This document shows, piece by piece, positions 9,926-19,387 of a stretch of DNA of 64,000 nt; position 1 is the stretch's first letter, and each line of letters opens with the position of its first letter. Source of the stretch: ZC4RG30 sp963812195 (GTDB lineage: Bacteria > Pseudomonadota > Gammaproteobacteria > Steroidobacterales > Steroidobacteraceae). A program made the translations under genes and the position numbers. Location of the stretch: positions 145,675 to 209,674 of the forward strand of contig CAWEUI010000020.1 of the NCBI GenBank assembly GCA_963812195.1. Reading direction: 5' to 3'. The notes under the pieces were generated by a model. The model saw nothing but the letters and a program-made list of their open reading frames with translations, made no database searches and was not told the origin of the DNA.

Positions 9926-10350
9926 GACTGGTACTCCCATCCGTGTCGCCGAATCCGGCCGACTTGCGGGGCAAATCCTGCCGGGGCGGGGCCGGTGCAT
10001 TCCCCGGCGCGCGTCACACTTATGGGCGCTGCGAGGGGATCTATACGTTCTGGAAATAGCGTGTGCGAGAACTGCAGCGCCTGAATCAGCTTCTCCAGGC
10101 GTGCCATGCGGCTCTCGTCGCTGCGCGGGGCCGCCGCCTCCAGCAATTGCAGGGCCTGCTGACGCCGCTCAGCGAACACCTGCTCCTGCAGCGAAGCCTC
10201 CCGGGACCCCAGCACGCCACGCGAGCGCGCGTCGGAGGCCAGCTGCTGCGTGTGGTCGCACAGCACGCGCGCCATCTTCTCGAGCGCCTGCTGCTCCAGA
10301 CGCGCCGTCGCCTCGCCGTCCTGCCTGCCGATTTCGCCAGCCACGTTCAT
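9922..10350 (-). CDS. Hypothetical protein upstream of the barrel gene
   Basis: A possible 142-residue protein whose TGA overlaps the ATG of the following barrel gene, suggesting translational coupling. Residues 10-100 are rich in Glu, Gln, Arg, Ala and Leu and read as amphipathic helices (for example EQQALEKMARVLCDHTQQLA). The last 40 residues look non-globular and may be read-through. The reverse strand also has an open frame here, but its composition is less protein-like. No family was recognised. Confidence 0.45.
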   Translation of the reverse strand: MNVAGEIGRQDGEATARLEQQALEKMARVLCDHTQQLASDARSRGVLGSREASLQEQVFAERRQQALQLLEAAAPRSDESRMARLEKLIQALQFSHTLFPERIDPLAAPISVTRAGECTGPAPAGFAPQVGRIRRHGWEYQS

Positions 10351-10453
10351 ATGTAGAAAGATAGCTCCGGACGACCATACGTCTGCCCCGATCTGGATAC
10401 TGTGACGGGCTTGGCTGCCGTATATTGCGGCGGGCAACCGCCCTGGGGGAGCC

Positions 10454-11944
10454 ATGATTGCCCGAACCACCGCCGCGCTGCTGATCGCCCTGCTGTCCGG
10501 ACCGGTGGCCGCCCGGACCTTCGCCATCGGGCTCGCCGCGGACGGCTCGCGGATCGATGCGGTGGCCGTCGAGGCGCGCTCCGCGGCCGCGCCGACCGTG
10601 GCGCTGGTGGGCGGGCTGGCCGGTGACGACGCCGAGCAGCGCCGCGGTGCGTGCCGCGTCGCTGCCTACGAGCAGCGCGCGGACCGGCCGGTGCGCTTGC
10701 TGGCCGTGCCGCTGGCCAATCCCGATGGCGCCGCATTGCAGTTTCCGCCACCGGCACCGCCTATCAGCGAGAACCCGAAGCGCACACGCTGTGGCGCTGG
10801 CTGGGCACACAGGCCCCGGATCTGGTGCTGATCGCCGGCAAGGATCGAGGCGGGCCTGGCCGCCGCCCTGGGCGCACAGCCGGTGGCCGACATGGGGCGC
10901 ATACCGGCAACGGGCATTTCCCGCGACGGGCGACTGGCTGGCATCGCTGGGCGCCATCGCCCCTTCCGCAGCCCATGTGGAACTCGGCGCGGCGCCGCGC
11001 CCGCACGCCCCGGCAACTGGCCGAGCAACTGGCGGAGCACTACGGCCACGACTTCAATCAGCCCTGGTACATCAACGCCATCGCGCTGGTCGCGCGGCTC
11101 AGGCTGGGTGATCTCGAAGATGTGAAGCGGCTGGCCGAACCCTGGGTGGACGGCACAAAGAACAGCCTGGCGCGCCCCAATGCGCTGGTCATGGCCGGCC
11201 ACATCGTATTCACCGAACTGGCGCGCGAAACGAAGGATCCGCGCTACACCGCACTGGTGCGCAAGGTCGCCGACCTGGGCTTCGATGCCGACGGCAGATG
11301 CTCGAGGCCATGCCCTACAACGGCGGCTACAGCGATTCGGTGTTCATGGGCACCACCATCCTGGCGCAGGCCGGCGCGCTCACCGGCGAGCAGAAGTACT
11401 TCGACATGGCCGACCGGCACCTGCGTTACATGGAAAAGATCGACCTGCGCCCCGATGGCCTGTATCCGACACCGTCCCGAAGCCGATGTGGCCTGGGGCG
11501 CGGCAATGGCTTTGCCGCGATGGGCCTGGCGATGACGCTGTCGGAGTTGCCCGTGGGCAGCGCTGCCTAACGCATGCATTGCAGAGCTATCGAAATCTGA
11601 TGCAGACGCTGCTGAAATACCAGACGCCCGACGGGATGTGGCGCAACGTGGTGAATCATCCCGGAGCTTACGCAGAGTTTTCCGGCACGGCGATGATCGG
11701 CTTTGCGCTGGAACGCGGGCTCGAGCGCGGCTGGATCAAGGGCCGCGACTACACCGGCGCCGTGGACCATGCCTGGCAGGCGGTGAATTCGCGCGCTTCC
11801 TCCTCCGGCAGTCTCGTGGATGTATGCGCATCCACCGCAGGCATCACCACCGAGCAGCAGTATCTGGATCGGGAGGCCATCCTCGGCATGGACCCGCGCG
11901 GCGGCGCCATGGCCATGCTGTTCGCCACCGAGCTGATGAAGTGA
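10454..11944 (+). pseudogene. Frameshifted glycoside hydrolase family 88-type gene with M14-like N-terminus
   Basis: Coding similarity runs continuously from the ATG at 10454 (signal peptide MIARTTAALLIALLSGPVAA) to the stop at 11944, but it jumps reading frame about eight times. The jumps lie near 10750, 10845, 10925, 11010, 11297, 11465, 11495 and 11555. The first part, with LANPDG, resembles an M14 carboxypeptidase-like domain. Later pieces (GHDFNQPWYINAIAL, MLEAMPYNGGYSDSVFMG, GRGNGFAAMGLA, HPGAYAEFSGTAMIGFAL) match the alpha/alpha barrel of GH88/GH105 unsaturated uronyl hydrolases. Net length stays divisible by three, so gains and losses balance. It is either a decayed gene or a locally error-rich assembly stretch. 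Confidence 0.7.
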
Positions 11945-11963
11945 CTGACAGCCCCCGCGCGGG

Positions 11964-12763
11964 CTAGATGTCGATGCGGATGCTCACCGGGCAGTGGTCC
12001 GAGCCCATCACGTCGGCGTGGATCTTCGCCTCCCGGACCTTCTTCGGCAGCGACGCGGACACCAGCACGTAATCGATTCTCCATCCCACGTTGCGCGCGC
12101 GGGAGTTGGCGAAGTGCGACCACCACGAGTAGTGGCCATTGCCCTGCGTGAAGATGCGGAACGTGTCGACAAAGCCCGCGTCGATGAAGTGTCTGGAAGC
12201 CCTCGCGCTCCTCGTCGGTGAAACCCTTCTTGCCGCGATTCGGCTTCGGATTGGCCAGATCCTCCTCGGTATGCGCCACGTTCAGGTCGCCGCAGAAGAT
12301 GACCGGCTTCTTGCTGATCCAGCAGCTTCACATGCTCGAGGAAGGCCGGATCCCAGTGCCTGTAGCGCAGATCAAGGCGCGACAGGTCGTCCTTGGCATT
12401 GGGCGTATATACGGTGACCGCGTGGAACTTCTCGAACTCGGCGGTGATGACCCGGCCCTCGCTCCAGGCGTCGCGCTCCTCGTCGTCGGTGAAGTCGAAT
12501 TTCTTCGCGAAACCGGCCGGAAACCCGTTGGTGACCTTGATGGGCTGCCGCTTCGTGAAGATGGCCGTCCCCGAGTAGCCCTTCTTTTCGGCGGAGTTCC
12601 AGTACTCCTGGTATTCGGGCAGGTCGATCTCGGCCTGCCCGCGCTCGGCCTTGGTCTCCTGCAGGCACAGGATATCCGGCTGGTGCTCGGCGATGAACTT
12701 CTGGAATGTGCCCTTCCTGACCACGGCACGAATGCCGTTGACGTTCCATGAAAAGAACTTCAT
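11964..12763 (-). pseudogene. xthA: Exodeoxyribonuclease III gene with two frameshifts
   Basis: The start at 12763 gives FFSWNVNGIRAVV and the metal-binding Glu in LCLQETKAE. The frame breaks near 12318, resumes as PVIFCGDLNVAHTEEDLANPK, breaks again near 12188 and resumes as IDAGFVDTFR, ending with GSDHCPVSIRIDI at 11964. All motifs of an AP endonuclease/exonuclease III (DNA base-excision repair, cytosol) are present. Removing one base at each break restores about 265 codons, the normal family length. Intact motifs on both sides of two single-base insertions make sequencing error as likely as real inactivation. Confidence 0.82.
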
Positions 12764-12925
12764 CCGCCGCTCCCCGATTGCTCTGTCTGTCTAACCCGGC
12801 GCACACGGTAACCGGAATCGCGTCCGCCGTCCCGGGTGAAGTCGCCGCGCACCATTGGATTCGCGGTGACTTTGCGGCCAGAATGCCGGTATCCGTCCGC
12901 TTGAGACCCCTCGAAGGAACGCCAC

Positions 12926-14059
12926 ATGGCAATCACCGTTCGCCCGCTGTCCGGCAAGAAACAGATGAGGCAGTTCGTGAAGTTCCGCATCGACCTGTAC
13001 CGGGATTCGCCCTACGCGGTTCCGCCGCTGTACATGGACGAGATGACCACGCTGGATCCGGCGAAGAATCCGGCATTCCAGTTCTGCGAAGCGCAGTGCT
13101 TCATGGCATTCGATGGGGACAAGCCCGTGGGGCGCATCTGCGCGATGATCAACAAGCGGGCCAACGAAGTATGGAACACCGCCAGCGGGCGCTTCGGATT
13201 CGTTGATTTCATCGACGACGAGGCGGTTTCCCGCGCACTTTTCGCCACCGCCGAAGACTGGGTCAAGGCACGGGGCATGCACTCGATCCACGGGCCGCTC
13301 GGGTTCACCGATCTGGACCAGGAGGGCATGCTGGTCGAGGGCTTCGACCAGATGGGCACCATGGCGACCATCTACAACCACCCGTACTACCCGGCGCACA
13401 TCGAGAAGCTCGGCTATGTGAAGGACGCCGAGTGGGTGGAGTACCGCATCACCATTCCGGAGACCGCGCCGCCGAGGATGAAGCGCATCGCGGAGCTGGT
13501 CCTGAAGAAATACAAGCTGCGGATCCTCAAGTACAAGAGCTCCTCGAAGCTCATCAAGGACGGCTACGTGCAGAAGCTGTTCGAACTGGTGAACGACTCC
13601 TACAGCCATCTGTACGGCTTCACGCCGCTTACCCAGGCGCAGATCGACTACTACGCGAAGCTGTACATTCCGATGCTGAACCTGGATTACCTGGTTCTGA
13701 TCGTCAACGAAGCCGGGGACCTGGTTGGAATGGGCGTTACGATGCCTTCGCTGTCCGGGGCGCTGCGCAAGGCCCAGGGCAAGCTCTTCCCGTTTGGTGT
13801 ACTGCACCTGCTCAAGGCATTGAAGATGAAGAATCCCGTGATCGACTGCCTGCTGGTCGCGGTGCGCAAGGACTACCAGAACAAGGGCGTGAATTCGCTT
13901 GTTTTCTACGACATCATCCCGCATCTGCGGCGCAATGGCGCACGGTACGGGGAGAGCAACCCCGAGCTGGCCACCAACGCCAAGGTGCAGTCACAGTGGG
14001 ATGAGTTCGAGCACGTCAATCACAAGCGCCGCCGCGCCTACATCAAGGAACTGGGCTGA
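12926..14059 (+). CDS. GNAT-like N-acetyltransferase family protein (YghO-like)
   Basis: A 377-residue protein with an N-terminal part containing a conserved RDSPYAVPPLYMDE block, a central HGPLGFTDLDQEGMLVEGF segment and a C-terminal acyltransferase-like fold. It resembles the long YghO-type proteins, which are distantly related to GNAT acetyltransferases and widespread in Bacteroidetes and Proteobacteria without a defined substrate. It stands alone, divergent from the exonuclease gene and convergent with the SnoaL pair. A minus-strand frame of the same length here is a shadow. The family assignment is fairly secure, the function is not. Confidence 0.75.
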   Translation: MAITVRPLSGKKQMRQFVKFRIDLYRDSPYAVPPLYMDEMTTLDPAKNPAFQFCEAQCFMAFDGDKPVGRICAMINKRANEVWNTASGRFGFVDFIDDEAVSRALFATAEDWVKARGMHSIHGPLGFTDLDQEGMLVEGFDQMGTMATIYNHPYYPAHIEKLGYVKDAEWVEYRITIPETAPPRMKRIAELVLKKYKLRILKYKSSSKLIKDGYVQKLFELVNDSYSHLYGFTPLTQAQIDYYAKLYIPMLNLDYLVLIVNEAGDLVGMGVTMPSLSGALRKAQGKLFPFGVLHLLKALKMKNPVIDCLLVAVRKDYQNKGVNSLVFYDIIPHLRRNGARYGESNPELATNAKVQSQWDEFEHVNHKRRRAYIKELG

Positions 14060-14071
14060 CCAGCCCAGACC

Positions 14072-14614
14072 TTACTTGGCGGGCCTGCGCTCGCGGATAA
14101 ACTTCATCCATTCCTCGGCGGTCGGCATCACCGGCGTATCGACGCGCTTGAGGATCTTCCAACGGCCGTCTTCGCGGATGAATTCGTCCTCGTAACGGCC
14201 GGCGAGCATGGGCACCGGCTCGCCATCGGGCCCGCGCATGATGAGCAGGTGCCGTGAGTGCGCGGTGGCCCGGTCGCCGTGCACGTCGATCTGCGCGTCG
14301 TAGCTGATGTGAAAGCTCTCGTTGTTCACATAGCCGGGCGGCGGCTTGCCGTACAGGTCCACCAGCATCTTGTGGATGGCGGCGCGGCCCTTGTACACGT
14401 TCCTGCCGTTGATCCACTCGCCGTCCCTGGCGAACAGCGCCGCGTAGCCGTCGTAGTCGTGCGCATCCTGCGTGGCGGCGTAGTCCACCAGGATGCGCTG
14501 GATGGCGAGCTGGTCCTCGATACGCTGCACCCGCTGCGCCAGCGACGGCGCACTGCCCTGCGCCGCGGCCAATGCCGGCAGCAGCGCGAGCAGCATGGTG
14601 GGCAACCGACGCAT
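14072..14614 (-). CDS. Exported SnoaL/NTF2-like protein
   Basis: A 180-residue protein with a signal peptide (MRRLPTMLLALLPALAAAQ) followed by one NTF2-fold domain. The leading helix IEDQLAIQRILVDYAATQDAHDYDGYAALFARDGEW and the strand pair RYEDEFIREDGRWKILKR are typical of SnoaL_4 members. Such domains bind small hydrophobic ligands or act as isomerases or dehydratases. The gene lies 4 nt after a second SnoaL-like gene, so the pair forms an operon. The substrate is unknown. Confidence 0.85.
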   Translation of the reverse strand: MRRLPTMLLALLPALAAAQGSAPSLAQRVQRIEDQLAIQRILVDYAATQDAHDYDGYAALFARDGEWINGRNVYKGRAAIHKMLVDLYGKPPPGYVNNESFHISYDAQIDVHGDRATAHSRHLLIMRGPDGEPVPMLAGRYEDEFIREDGRWKILKRVDTPVMPTAEEWMKFIRERRPAK

Positions 14615-14618
14615 GGGC

Positions 14619-15206
14619 CTAGCGCTGGCCCGATGGCGCGCGGTACTTCGGCGGCGGGCTCGGGTTGGTTACCGGGTTCAGGTAACGCGAGGCCCATTCG
14701 GGAATGGCTTCGTTGTAGATGCGACGGCGCGCGAACAGCCACTGGCCGTCCACCTTGACCAGGTCGTCCTCGTAGTGGCCAAAGAAGTCCACCGTGCCGC
14801 GTCCGTCCTTGCCGCTGGTCATGTGGGTCCAGTAGGCATCGCTGTGCGCCTTGTCCCCGTCGACCGTAATGACCATGTTGTTGATGATGTGACGACCGAC
14901 CGATGGGCGCTCGCCCTCAGGCGTGTTGGCGCGGGCTTCCTCGGTGCGCTTGCGCCCGTCAACGATGAACTTGGAGATGGCCTCGCGGCCCTTGATCTCG
15001 CCCTGGCCGAAATCCAGGATGCCGTCCGGCGCAAAGGTGGCCGCGTAGCTGTCAGCGTCGCCGAAATCCATGGCAAACAGGTAGCGTGCCTGCAAATCCT
15101 CGATGTGCGCGCGATCGTCGCCATAGCTGGATGCCGAACCCGAACTGCATGCCGTGACCGCCAGCGCAACGACCGCAACTGCACCCGCAAGTAATCCCTG
15201 CTTCAT
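14619..15206 (-). CDS. SnoaL/NTF2-like lipoprotein
   Basis: A 195-residue protein. The start at 15206 has GGAGGGG just upstream and yields a lipobox (LAVTACSSG), so it is probably membrane-anchored. One NTF2-fold domain follows: HIEDLQARYLFAMDFGDADSYAATFAPDG is the first helix and FFGHYEDDLVKVDGQWLFARRRIYNE the core strands. It is a divergent paralogue of the next gene and shares its operon. The longer reading frame upstream lacks a ribosome-binding site. Confidence 0.85.
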   Translation of the reverse strand: MKQGLLAGAVAVVALAVTACSSGSASSYGDDRAHIEDLQARYLFAMDFGDADSYAATFAPDGILDFGQGEIKGREAISKFIVDGRKRTEEARANTPEGERPSVGRHIINNMVITVDGDKAHSDAYWTHMTSGKDGRGTVDFFGHYEDDLVKVDGQWLFARRRIYNEAIPEWASRYLNPVTNPSPPPKYRAPSGQR

Positions 15207-15269
15207 GATCCCCTCCCCGTCTTGTTGTTCAGATCCGACGTGCCGGATGGTACCTCCACCCGGCACCGG

Positions 15270-16097
15270 TCAGTCCAGCCAGCCGAGCTTCAGCAGTTCG
15301 TGCACGCCTTCGATCACGCGATGCGGGCGCCGCGTCAGCGGCTGTTGCTTCCACTGGGCGCGGCTCGTGGTGCCGGTGCACACGCCGATGCCGGTGGCAC
15401 CGCCTCGGCGCGCCATGCGCATCTCCACCTCCGGATCATCGCCCACCACGCCGACCTGCGAGGTCTTGACCCCCAGATGCCTTGCCACGAAACGCAGCGC
15501 GTGCTGCGATGGCTTGCCGGTGATGATGGCGCGAACCCGGGTCATGCGCCGCACCGCGCCGTTGATGGCGTACGAGTAGCCAATGGTGCGGCCGGTGCGC
15601 GAGGCAAAGAATGGCACGTCGGAAGCCACGTACAGCCGCGCGCCCTGCCAGATGGCATTACAGGCAGCCTCGATGTCCTTCATGCCGCACTCGGGATGCC
15701 AGCCGATGTACACGGCATCCACATGCTCGCAGTCGGGCTCGCCGGTAAAGGTGATCTCGATGCCTCTTTCCTTGAGCACGTGTCCGACGCCGGGTGTACC
15801 CAGCACCAGCACGCGCTTCACGCCCACATCGGCGAACACCTCGGCCGTCACACTGGAGGGCGTGAACATCTGGTGGTCATCGATGGGCAACCCGAAGCCG
15901 CGCAACTTCGCGGCCTGCCGTGCAGGCAGCTGGCCGCTGCCGTTGGTCAACACCACGTAGGGAATATCCCGCTCGCGCAGGCGCGTGAGCACCTCGATCG
16001 CGCCGGGCAGCACGTCGTAGGACTTGCCGGTGCGATCGCCCAGCACCAGGGTGCCGTCCAGATCGAACATGAAGCCCCGGATGCGCGGATGTTTCAA
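15270..16097 (-). CDS. HAD-IIA (NagD-like) sugar/carboxylate phosphatase, last gene of the carboxylase operon
   Basis: A 275-residue HAD-superfamily phosphatase if translation starts at the TTG at 16097, which overlaps the upstream TGA as TTGA and has GAGGG 7 nt before it. The motif FMFDLDGTL (Asp12, Asp14) is the nucleophile loop, VVLTNGSG is motif II, ITGKPSQ is motif III and VGVVGDDPEVEMRMARRGG is motif IV. A cap domain of class IIA lies between motifs II and III. Relatives dephosphorylate small phosphate esters. Its translational coupling to the carboxyltransferase suggests it removes a phosphate from a pathway intermediate or side product. Confidence 0.85.
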   Translation of the reverse strand: MKHPRIRGFMFDLDGTLVLGDRTGKSYDVLPGAIEVLTRLRERDIPYVVLTNGSGQLPARQAAKLRGFGLPIDDHQMFTPSSVTAEVFADVGVKRVLVLGTPGVGHVLKERGIEITFTGEPDCEHVDAVYIGWHPECGMKDIEAACNAIWQGARLYVASDVPFFASRTGRTIGYSYAINGAVRRMTRVRAIITGKPSQHALRFVARHLGVKTSQVGVVGDDPEVEMRMARRGGATGIGVCTGTTSRAQWKQQPLTRRPHRVIEGVHELLKLGWLD

Positions 16098-17563
16098 GCG
16101 GCATCCCTCGCCAGCCGCAGACTGAAGCCGGGCTTCTGCACCACCACATCGGCAAGATCCGGCTGCGCGCACAGCTCGCGGATGAGCTGCAACACGGGCC
16201 GCAACTGCGGGTCGTACTCGCGCGGCGCCGGGCCGGCCGCCTCCATGGCATCCACCAGATTCGCGGGCATCGTCGCGCGCAGCAGGAATTCTTCATCGGA
16301 GAGCCGCGGCCCGACTTTGCGGCGCAATTCGGCCACGCTGGCCATGGGCGGTTCGGCCTGGATCTCCTTCGTGCGCGGCATGCTCATGATGCGATCCATC
16401 ACGTCGGCGTCGATGGGAATGTTCGGCCGGCCGAAGCGGCCCAGCGCGTAGCGGATCACCTCGTCGGGGATCACGCCATAGCGCTCCTTGCCGGTGACGT
16501 TCATCACCGCCATGGTCAGGATCATCTGCGCGAACGGCGTCATCACGATGGGCCAGCCCAGCTCCTCGCGCACCCGCGCCAGCTCGGCGATCACCGCGCC
16601 CTCCACATGCGAGAGGCGCGCCTCGGCCAGGTGGCGCCGCATGGTACCGACCACACCGCCCGGCAACTGGTGGCGCAGGTACGCGGCGTCGAAGGCCATC
16701 GGCCGGCCCACCTGCAGGCCTTCGGCCTCGGCGAGTTGCGTGAAGTAATTCCCCACTTCGGCCAGCGCGGCATCGTCGATGTCGATGCGGTGGCCCAGTG
16801 CGCGCAGATTGGCCACGACGCGCTCCGACGGCGGATTGGAGTTGCCGTCGGCGGCCGCGCCGGATGCGCACTGCACCGCCGAGACGCCGTGATCCGGCGC
16901 TTCCATGTAGGCCAGTTCGGCCAACCCGATCGTGCAATGCGAATGCAGTTCCAGCGCCTTGTCCCCGATCACCGCCTTGATGGCCGGGATCAGTGTGCGT
17001 GCCCGCTGCGGCAGCAGCAGGCCGCCGGGGTCCTTAATATAGAGTGCATCGATGTCCGGGCAGGCGGCCAGCCGGCGCGCGGCGTTCACGTAGTGCGCAT
17101 CGTCGTGGATCGGGCTCAGCGTATAGACCAGCGCCGCGATCACGAACTCGCCGCCCACCTCCTTGACCATGCGGCTGCCTTCGATCTGCGCATCGACGTC
17201 GTTCATGGGGTCGGCCAGGTTGAAGCGGCGGATGCCGTTCCTGGCCAGTGTGCGAAAGGCGAGCTGCATGAACTCGGGGCTGGCGGTATCCCAGGCGATG
17301 AAGCGGAATCCGGTTGACATGAACTGCAGCGGCGTGCGCGGCGTGGCCTCGGCCATCAGCCGGATGCGCTCCCACGGATCCTCGCGCTTGTAGCGCACCG
17401 CCACGCCCATGTGCGTGGAAGTCGTGAAATCGATTGCCTTGAAGCCCACGCGATCCATCACCGCAGCGATGGACAGGGTGCGTGCGGTGTCGATGCCCAG
17501 GGCGCCCCACAGGCTCTGGTTGCCGTCGCGCAGGCTGGTTTCGACGAGCTGGATATCGGCCAT
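16094..17563 (-). CDS. HMGL-type carboxyltransferase subunit (pyruvate carboxylase subunit B-like)
   Basis: A 489-residue protein opening with VETSLRDGNQSLWG (Arg12-Asp13), the metal-site loop of the HMGL-like carboxyltransferase TIM barrel. YIKDPGGLL supplies the Lys that is carbamylated in relatives and HSHCTIGLA the paired metal-ligand histidines. The C-terminal part (YGVIPDEVIRYALG) follows the layout of pyruvate carboxylase and oxaloacetate decarboxylase subunits. This fold transfers CO2 from carboxybiotin to an enolisable 2-oxo compound. No biotin domain is fused; carrier and carboxylase are separate upstream genes. It starts 1 nt after the biotin carboxylase stop. The acceptor is unknown. 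Confidence 0.87.
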   Translation of the reverse strand: MADIQLVETSLRDGNQSLWGALGIDTARTLSIAAVMDRVGFKAIDFTTSTHMGVAVRYKREDPWERIRLMAEATPRTPLQFMSTGFRFIAWDTASPEFMQLAFRTLARNGIRRFNLADPMNDVDAQIEGSRMVKEVGGEFVIAALVYTLSPIHDDAHYVNAARRLAACPDIDALYIKDPGGLLLPQRARTLIPAIKAVIGDKALELHSHCTIGLAELAYMEAPDHGVSAVQCASGAAADGNSNPPSERVVANLRALGHRIDIDDAALAEVGNYFTQLAEAEGLQVGRPMAFDAAYLRHQLPGGVVGTMRRHLAEARLSHVEGAVIAELARVREELGWPIVMTPFAQMILTMAVMNVTGKERYGVIPDEVIRYALGRFGRPNIPIDADVMDRIMSMPRTKEIQAEPPMASVAELRRKVGPRLSDEEFLLRATMPANLVDAMEAAGPAPREYDPQLRPVLQLIRELCAQPDLADVVVQKPGFSLRLARDAA

Positions 17564-17564
17564 G

Positions 17565-18905
17565 TCAGTTGCTCCTGCGCGCCAGCCAGCCGGTATCCAC
17601 GCCGCCGCGCGCGAAGTCCGCGTCGGCCAGCAGATCCCGCTGGAATGCGATGTTGGTGTGTACGCCGGCCAGGTGCGTGCGCTCCAGCGCAGCGATGAGT
17701 CGCGTGCGGGCAATCTCGCGGGTGGCGCCGTGCGCGATGATCTTCCCCAGCAGCGAGTCGTAGAAAGGCGGAACCATGCTGCCGGCCGCGATATGCGTAT
17801 CCACGCGGATACCTTCGCCCTCGGGCCATCCGGCATCGGTCACGCGGCCCGGGCTGGGCCTGAAATCCGCTGCCGGGTCTTCGGCATTGACACGGCATTC
17901 AATGGCGCAGCCGTCGAAACGTACGGCGCTCTGCGGCAGCGGCAGAGCGCCCCCGCCGGCAATGGTGAGCTGGGCTGCCACCAGGTCCACACCCGTGACC
18001 TGCTCGGTGACCGGATGCTCGACCTGGATGCGCGCGTTCATCTCCAGAAAGTAGAACGCGCCGTGCTCCGCGTCCACCAGGAATTCAACGGTACCCGCGC
18101 CGCGATACTCCAGACGCGCGGCGAAGCGCACCGCGGCCGCGTGCAATGCCGCGCGCAGATCTCCGTCCAGCCGCGGCGCGGGACTCTCCTCGATCAGCTT
18201 CTGGTAGCGGCGCTGCACCGAGCAGTCACGCTCACCCAGGTGGATCACGCCGCCGCGCCCGTCGCCCAGCACCTGTACTTCCACGTGCCGGCCGTGCGCT
18301 ACGTAGCGCTCCAGGTAGACGCGCGCGTCGCCGAACGCCGCACCGGCCTCCCCTGCGGCCATGTCCATCGCCGCCGGCAGCAGTGCCAGGTCATCGACAC
18401 GCTTCATGCCGCGGCCGCCGCCACCGCCTACCGCCTTGATCAGCAGCGGCGCCCCGATGCGTGCTGCCAGCTCCATGGCCTCGCGCTGACCGTGCACCGG
18501 ACCACCAGGCACCACCGGTACATCCGCCGCTTCGGCGGCGGCGCGCGCGCGCAACTTGTCGCCCACTGCGTCGATCTGCTCCGGAGACGGGCCGACGTAG
18601 ACCAGGCCGGCCGCCTCGCAGGCCCGAGCAAAGGGTGCGCGCTCGGACAGAAAGCCGTAGCCGGGATGCACGGCATCGCAGCCGGTAGCCAGCGCCGCCT
18701 GCACCAGCGCATTCACGTTGAGATAGGAATCGGCCGAGCGGGCCGGCCCGACGCACACGGCACGCCCGGCCTGCCTGGCCGCCACCGAATCGCGGTCCGC
18801 CGCCGAGACGGCAAGCACGGTGTCGAAGCCCAGGGCACGGCAACTGCGGATGACGCGCAGCGCGATTTCCCCGCGATTGGCGATGAATACGCGACGAATG
18901 GACAT
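17565..18905 (-). CDS. Biotin carboxylase subunit (AccC-like)
   Basis: A 446-residue cytosolic ATP-grasp enzyme that carboxylates biotin with bicarbonate and ATP. HPGYGFLSE is at 80-88, the glycine-rich ATP loop KAVGGGGGRGMK at 157-168 and the active-site signature EMNARIQVEHPVTE at 288-301. Length matches stand-alone AccC. It follows the biotin carrier gene by 20 nt and precedes the HMGL-type carboxyltransferase by 1 nt. It therefore belongs to a dedicated three-protein carboxylase rather than to acetyl-CoA carboxylase, whose carboxyltransferases are of a different fold. Confidence 0.93.
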   Translation of the reverse strand: MSIRRVFIANRGEIALRVIRSCRALGFDTVLAVSAADRDSVAARQAGRAVCVGPARSADSYLNVNALVQAALATGCDAVHPGYGFLSERAPFARACEAAGLVYVGPSPEQIDAVGDKLRARAAAEAADVPVVPGGPVHGQREAMELAARIGAPLLIKAVGGGGGRGMKRVDDLALLPAAMDMAAGEAGAAFGDARVYLERYVAHGRHVEVQVLGDGRGGVIHLGERDCSVQRRYQKLIEESPAPRLDGDLRAALHAAAVRFAARLEYRGAGTVEFLVDAEHGAFYFLEMNARIQVEHPVTEQVTGVDLVAAQLTIAGGGALPLPQSAVRFDGCAIECRVNAEDPAADFRPSPGRVTDAGWPEGEGIRVDTHIAAGSMVPPFYDSLLGKIIAHGATREIARTRLIAALERTHLAGVHTNIAFQRDLLADADFARGGVDTGWLARRSN

Positions 18906-18925
18906 CGAACAGTCCCCGGCGCGGG

Positions 18926-19387
18926 TCAGTCCGGACGCACGAACAGCAACGCCTCGCCGAATTCGACGAGTTCGCCGTTGCGTGCCGGAATGGCCATCAC
19001 CTCGCCGCGCACACCGGCGCGCACGGTATTCATCAACTTCATCACTTCGATGATGCCCACGATGCTGTCTGCCTCGACGCGCGCTCCGACTTCGACGAAC
19101 GGCGGCTCGCCGGGTTTGGGCGCGCGATAGAAGATACCCAGCAATGGCGCCGGCACCGCCTCGGTTCCCGGCGGCACCTCCACAGGCGGCGCTTGCGACG
19201 CAGCCGGTGCACCAGGCGCCGGCGCAGCGGCCTTGACCGGCCCGGCCGGCGCGGCACGCGCCGGCGCCGGAGCACCACTGCGCCGCAGCTGCAATTTCAC
19301 GCCGTTCAGTTCCAGATCCAGCGTGTCGAAGCTGGAGGACTCCAGCGCCTTCAGGATCTCGGCCACATCCTTCGCGGTCAGGCTCAA
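18926..19387 (-). CDS. Biotin carboxyl carrier protein
   Basis: A 153-residue protein if it starts at the TTG at 19387, which has GGAGG 6 nt upstream and overlaps the previous stop as TTGA. The N-terminal AccB-like helix (AKDVAEILKALESS) is followed by an Ala/Pro-rich flexible linker (about residues 38-72) and a biotinyl domain. The biotinyl-lysine motif is EVMKLMN with Lys117, 36 residues before the C-terminus, the usual distance. It carries carboxybiotin between the carboxylase and the carboxyltransferase encoded next. It is distinct from AccB by context only. Confidence 0.9.
   Translation of the reverse strand: MSLTAKDVAEILKALESSSFDTLDLELNGVKLQLRRSGAPAPARAAPAGPVKAAAPAPGAPAASQAPPVEVPPGTEAVPAPLLGIFYRAPKPGEPPFVEVGARVEADSIVGIIEVMKLMNTVRAGVRGEVMAIPARNGELVEFGEALLFVRPD

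Noticed and set aside
12791..13924. A 377-codon minus-strand frame
   Set aside because: It mirrors the acyltransferase-like gene on the plus strand, which has a coherent protein sequence; the equal length is coincidence.
17409..19130. A 573-codon plus-strand frame
   Set aside because: It is antisense to the biotin carboxylase and carboxyltransferase genes, whose catalytic motifs are unmistakable.
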